DNA from: an uncultured Gemmatimonadota bacterium
Lineage (GTDB): Bacteria > Gemmatimonadota > Gemmatimonadetes > Gemmatimonadales > Gemmatimonadaceae
Length of the DNA: 7,295 nt
Assembly: GCA_903906325.1 (NCBI GenBank)
Contig: CAIVJV010000261.1
Location: 1 to 7,295 of the forward strand
Reading direction: 5' to 3'
The notes under the pieces are model-generated. The model was given only the letters and a program-made list of their open reading frames with translations, searched no databases and had not been told where the DNA came from. The number at the start of each line of letters is the position of its first letter. Within the stretch, counting starts at the first letter, position 1. A program made the translations under genes and the position numbers. Positions 5,956-7,295 of this stretch are shown piece by piece.

Positions 5956-6807
5956 TCACGCCACGTGGCGCAGGTGGCGCCCCACGGCATAGGCGCTCCC
6001 GAGCAGCCCGATCAGCGCCCCCGCGAGGAGTCCGAGCAGGATGTGCCCGATCCCGAAGAACTCGGCGTGGAGCACGAAGCGCCCGAGCGAGGCGTAGGTC
6101 ACGAACGAGAGGCCGAGCGCGATGACCCCGCCGAAGAATCCCTTGAGCAGGCCCTCGAGGAGGAACGGGGCGCGGATGAAGCCCCGCGTCGCGCCCACCA
6201 GCCGCATCACCTGGATCTCGCGGGCGCGCGCGAGGACCGCCATGCGGATCGTCGACCCGATGATGATGATCGAGACCAGCGCGAAGGTCGAGCCGAGCGC
6301 GAGACCGACCACGGTCGCGATGGTGCGGAGCCGATAGAGCTTCTCGACCCACTCCTCGCCGTACCGGATATCGTCGATGAAGTCGTACCGGGCGAGGCGC
6401 TCGGCGACCACGCGGACCTGGGCGGGGTCCCGATACCCGTCCGAGAGCCGCACCTCGATCGAGGCAGGGAGGATCCCCGCGTCGAAGACGTCCTCGAACT
6501 CCCCGAGCTCGCGCCGCGCGCGCTCCAGCGCCTCGGCCTCGGTCACCAGCGTGACACGGTCGACCTCGGGGAAGCGCTGGATGTCGCCCACCGCGGCGCT
6601 CGCCGCCTCGGCGCGCGTCCCCTCCGCCACGAAGGCGCGGATCTCCACCCGCGATTCCACCTGCCGAAGCGCGGAGCGGAGGTTGAGCGCCACCAGCCCG
6701 AAGAGGTCGAAGGCGAAGAGCGAGAAGGCGATGGTCGTGATGCTGAGCGCGCTGAGCATCGGCGCGCGCCGGAAGGCGCGCAGGGCTTCGCGAAGGGCGA
6801 GTCTCAT
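5956..6807 (-). CDS. ftsX: Cell division protein FtsX (permease-like subunit)
   Basis: FtsX is the membrane half of the FtsEX complex, which does not transport a solute but passes the ATPase cycle of FtsE to periplasmic wall-hydrolase activators at the septum. The predicted 283 residues fit the family. A cytoplasmic basic start with ALREALRAFRRAPM (4-17) precedes TM1 (about 18-43). A large periplasmic loop (about 44-160) should be the docking site for EnvC. TM2 (about 162-187), the conserved cytoplasmic segment REIQVMRLVGAT (196-207), TM3 (about 214-240) and TM4 (about 252-274) complete the FtsX/MacB-type fold. Its ATGA overlaps the ftsE stop by four bases. No clear Shine-Dalgarno sequence precedes it, so it is probably translated by reinitiation after ftsE. 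The call is firm. Confidence 0.95.
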   Translation of the reverse strand: MRLALREALRAFRRAPMLSALSITTIAFSLFAFDLFGLVALNLRSALRQVESRVEIRAFVAEGTRAEAASAAVGDIQRFPEVDRVTLVTEAEALERARRELGEFEDVFDAGILPASIEVRLSDGYRDPAQVRVVAERLARYDFIDDIRYGEEWVEKLYRLRTIATVVGLALGSTFALVSIIIIGSTIRMAVLARAREIQVMRLVGATRGFIRAPFLLEGLLKGFFGGVIALGLSFVTYASLGRFVLHAEFFGIGHILLGLLAGALIGLLGSAYAVGRHLRHVA

Positions 6808-7295
6808 GAGGGGGCGTTCGCAGGGGAGGGCGCCGGGGCGGCGACGGTCGCATCGGTCGTCGGCGATCCGGAATCGAAGACGAGGCGTCCCTGGTGGAGT
6901 TCGAGGGTGCGGAAGGGGGTGGCGCGCACGAGATCGAGATCGTGCGTCGCCATCAGGACGGCGGTCCCCGCGCGGTGGATCTCGCGCAGGAGATCGAGGA
7001 TGCTCCGGGCCGAGCGCTCGTCCAGGTTGCCCGTGGGTTCGTCGGCGAGGAGGAGGATCGGGTCGTTCACGAGCGCCCGGGCGATCGCGACCCGCTGCTG
7101 CTCACCCCCGGAGAGCTCATGGGGACGGGCCGCGGCCTTCGCGCGCAGGTCCACCTGCTCCAAGACCCGTCGCACCTTGGGATCGATCCGCGAACGGGGG
7201 GCCCCGGTCACCTCGAGCGCGAAGGCGATGTTCTCGGCGACCGAGCGGTTGGGGAGGAGGCGGAAGTCCTGGAACACCATCCCCACCTTGCGTCG
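6804..7295 (-). CDS. ftsE: Cell division ATP-binding protein FtsE (5' end cut by window edge)
   Basis: FtsE is the cytoplasmic ATPase of the FtsEX division complex. The last 163 codons are visible and begin RRKVGMVFQDFRLLP, typical of FtsE. The Q-loop glutamine is visible residue 9. The ABC signature LSGGEQQR is at 61-68, Walker B ILLLADEP at 80-87, the D-loop region GNLD follows, and the switch histidine H118 lies in ATHD. Walker A lies outside the window. A short tail after about residue 142 (SGSPTTDATVAAPAPSPANAPS region) is rich in Ala, Pro, Ser and Thr and is longer than in many FtsE proteins. The stop overlaps the ftsX start by four bases. The GTG at 7286 is internal and not a real start. 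Confidence 0.95.
   Translation of the reverse strand, partial: RRKVGMVFQDFRLLPNRSVAENIAFALEVTGAPRSRIDPKVRRVLEQVDLRAKAAARPHELSGGEQQRVAIARALVNDPILLLADEPTGNLDERSARSILDLLREIHRAGTAVLMATHDLDLVRATPFRTLELHQGRLVFDSGSPTTDATVAAPAPSPANAPS

Overview
The window is a GC-rich bacterial chromosome segment with tightly packed genes. The best guess for the source is a member of the Gemmatimonadota or a related phylum. This rests on the codon use, a TonB receptor carrying an N-terminal carboxypeptidase-regulatory-like domain, and a lipoprotein whose mature end begins C-K-D-S-T-G-P, a pattern I associate with that phylum. It is an inference, not a proof.

Layout. Positions 1-485 (minus strand) hold the first 161 codons of a MaeB-type malic enzyme, cut by the window edge. 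A 91-bp divergent spacer follows. Then come three plus-strand genes: a small exported protein with a His/Cys cluster (577-960), a ZnuD-like TonB-dependent outer-membrane receptor (1052-3316), and a small lipoprotein with His/acidic clusters at both ends (3349-3810). The first two genes are separated by 91 bp containing two tandem inverted repeats. The receptor and lipoprotein are 32 bp apart. I read the three as an outer-membrane metal-acquisition module, most likely for zinc or another divalent transition metal.

The rest is one minus-strand operon, read from 7295 down to 3814: ftsE (cut at its 5' end), ftsX, an envC-like murein hydrolase activator, and nfo (endonuclease IV). ftsE/ftsX and envC/nfo overlap by four bases (ATGA), and ftsX/envC are 4 bp apart, so translation is probably coupled. 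FtsE and FtsX form the cell-division ABC-type complex. EnvC is expected to dock on the periplasmic loop of FtsX and switch on septal amidases. Its LytM domain has lost most zinc-site residues, as in the E. coli activator. Nfo is a DNA repair enzyme with all nine metal ligands present, and its place at the end of a division operon is unexpected.

The metal module and the division operon converge, with only 3 bp between their stop codons. A strong hairpin lies just beyond, inside the 3' end of nfo. No RNA gene, CRISPR array, insertion sequence or prophage was seen. The most novel element is the three-gene metal module, especially its two small partner proteins. The FtsEX-EnvC-Nfo linkage comes second.
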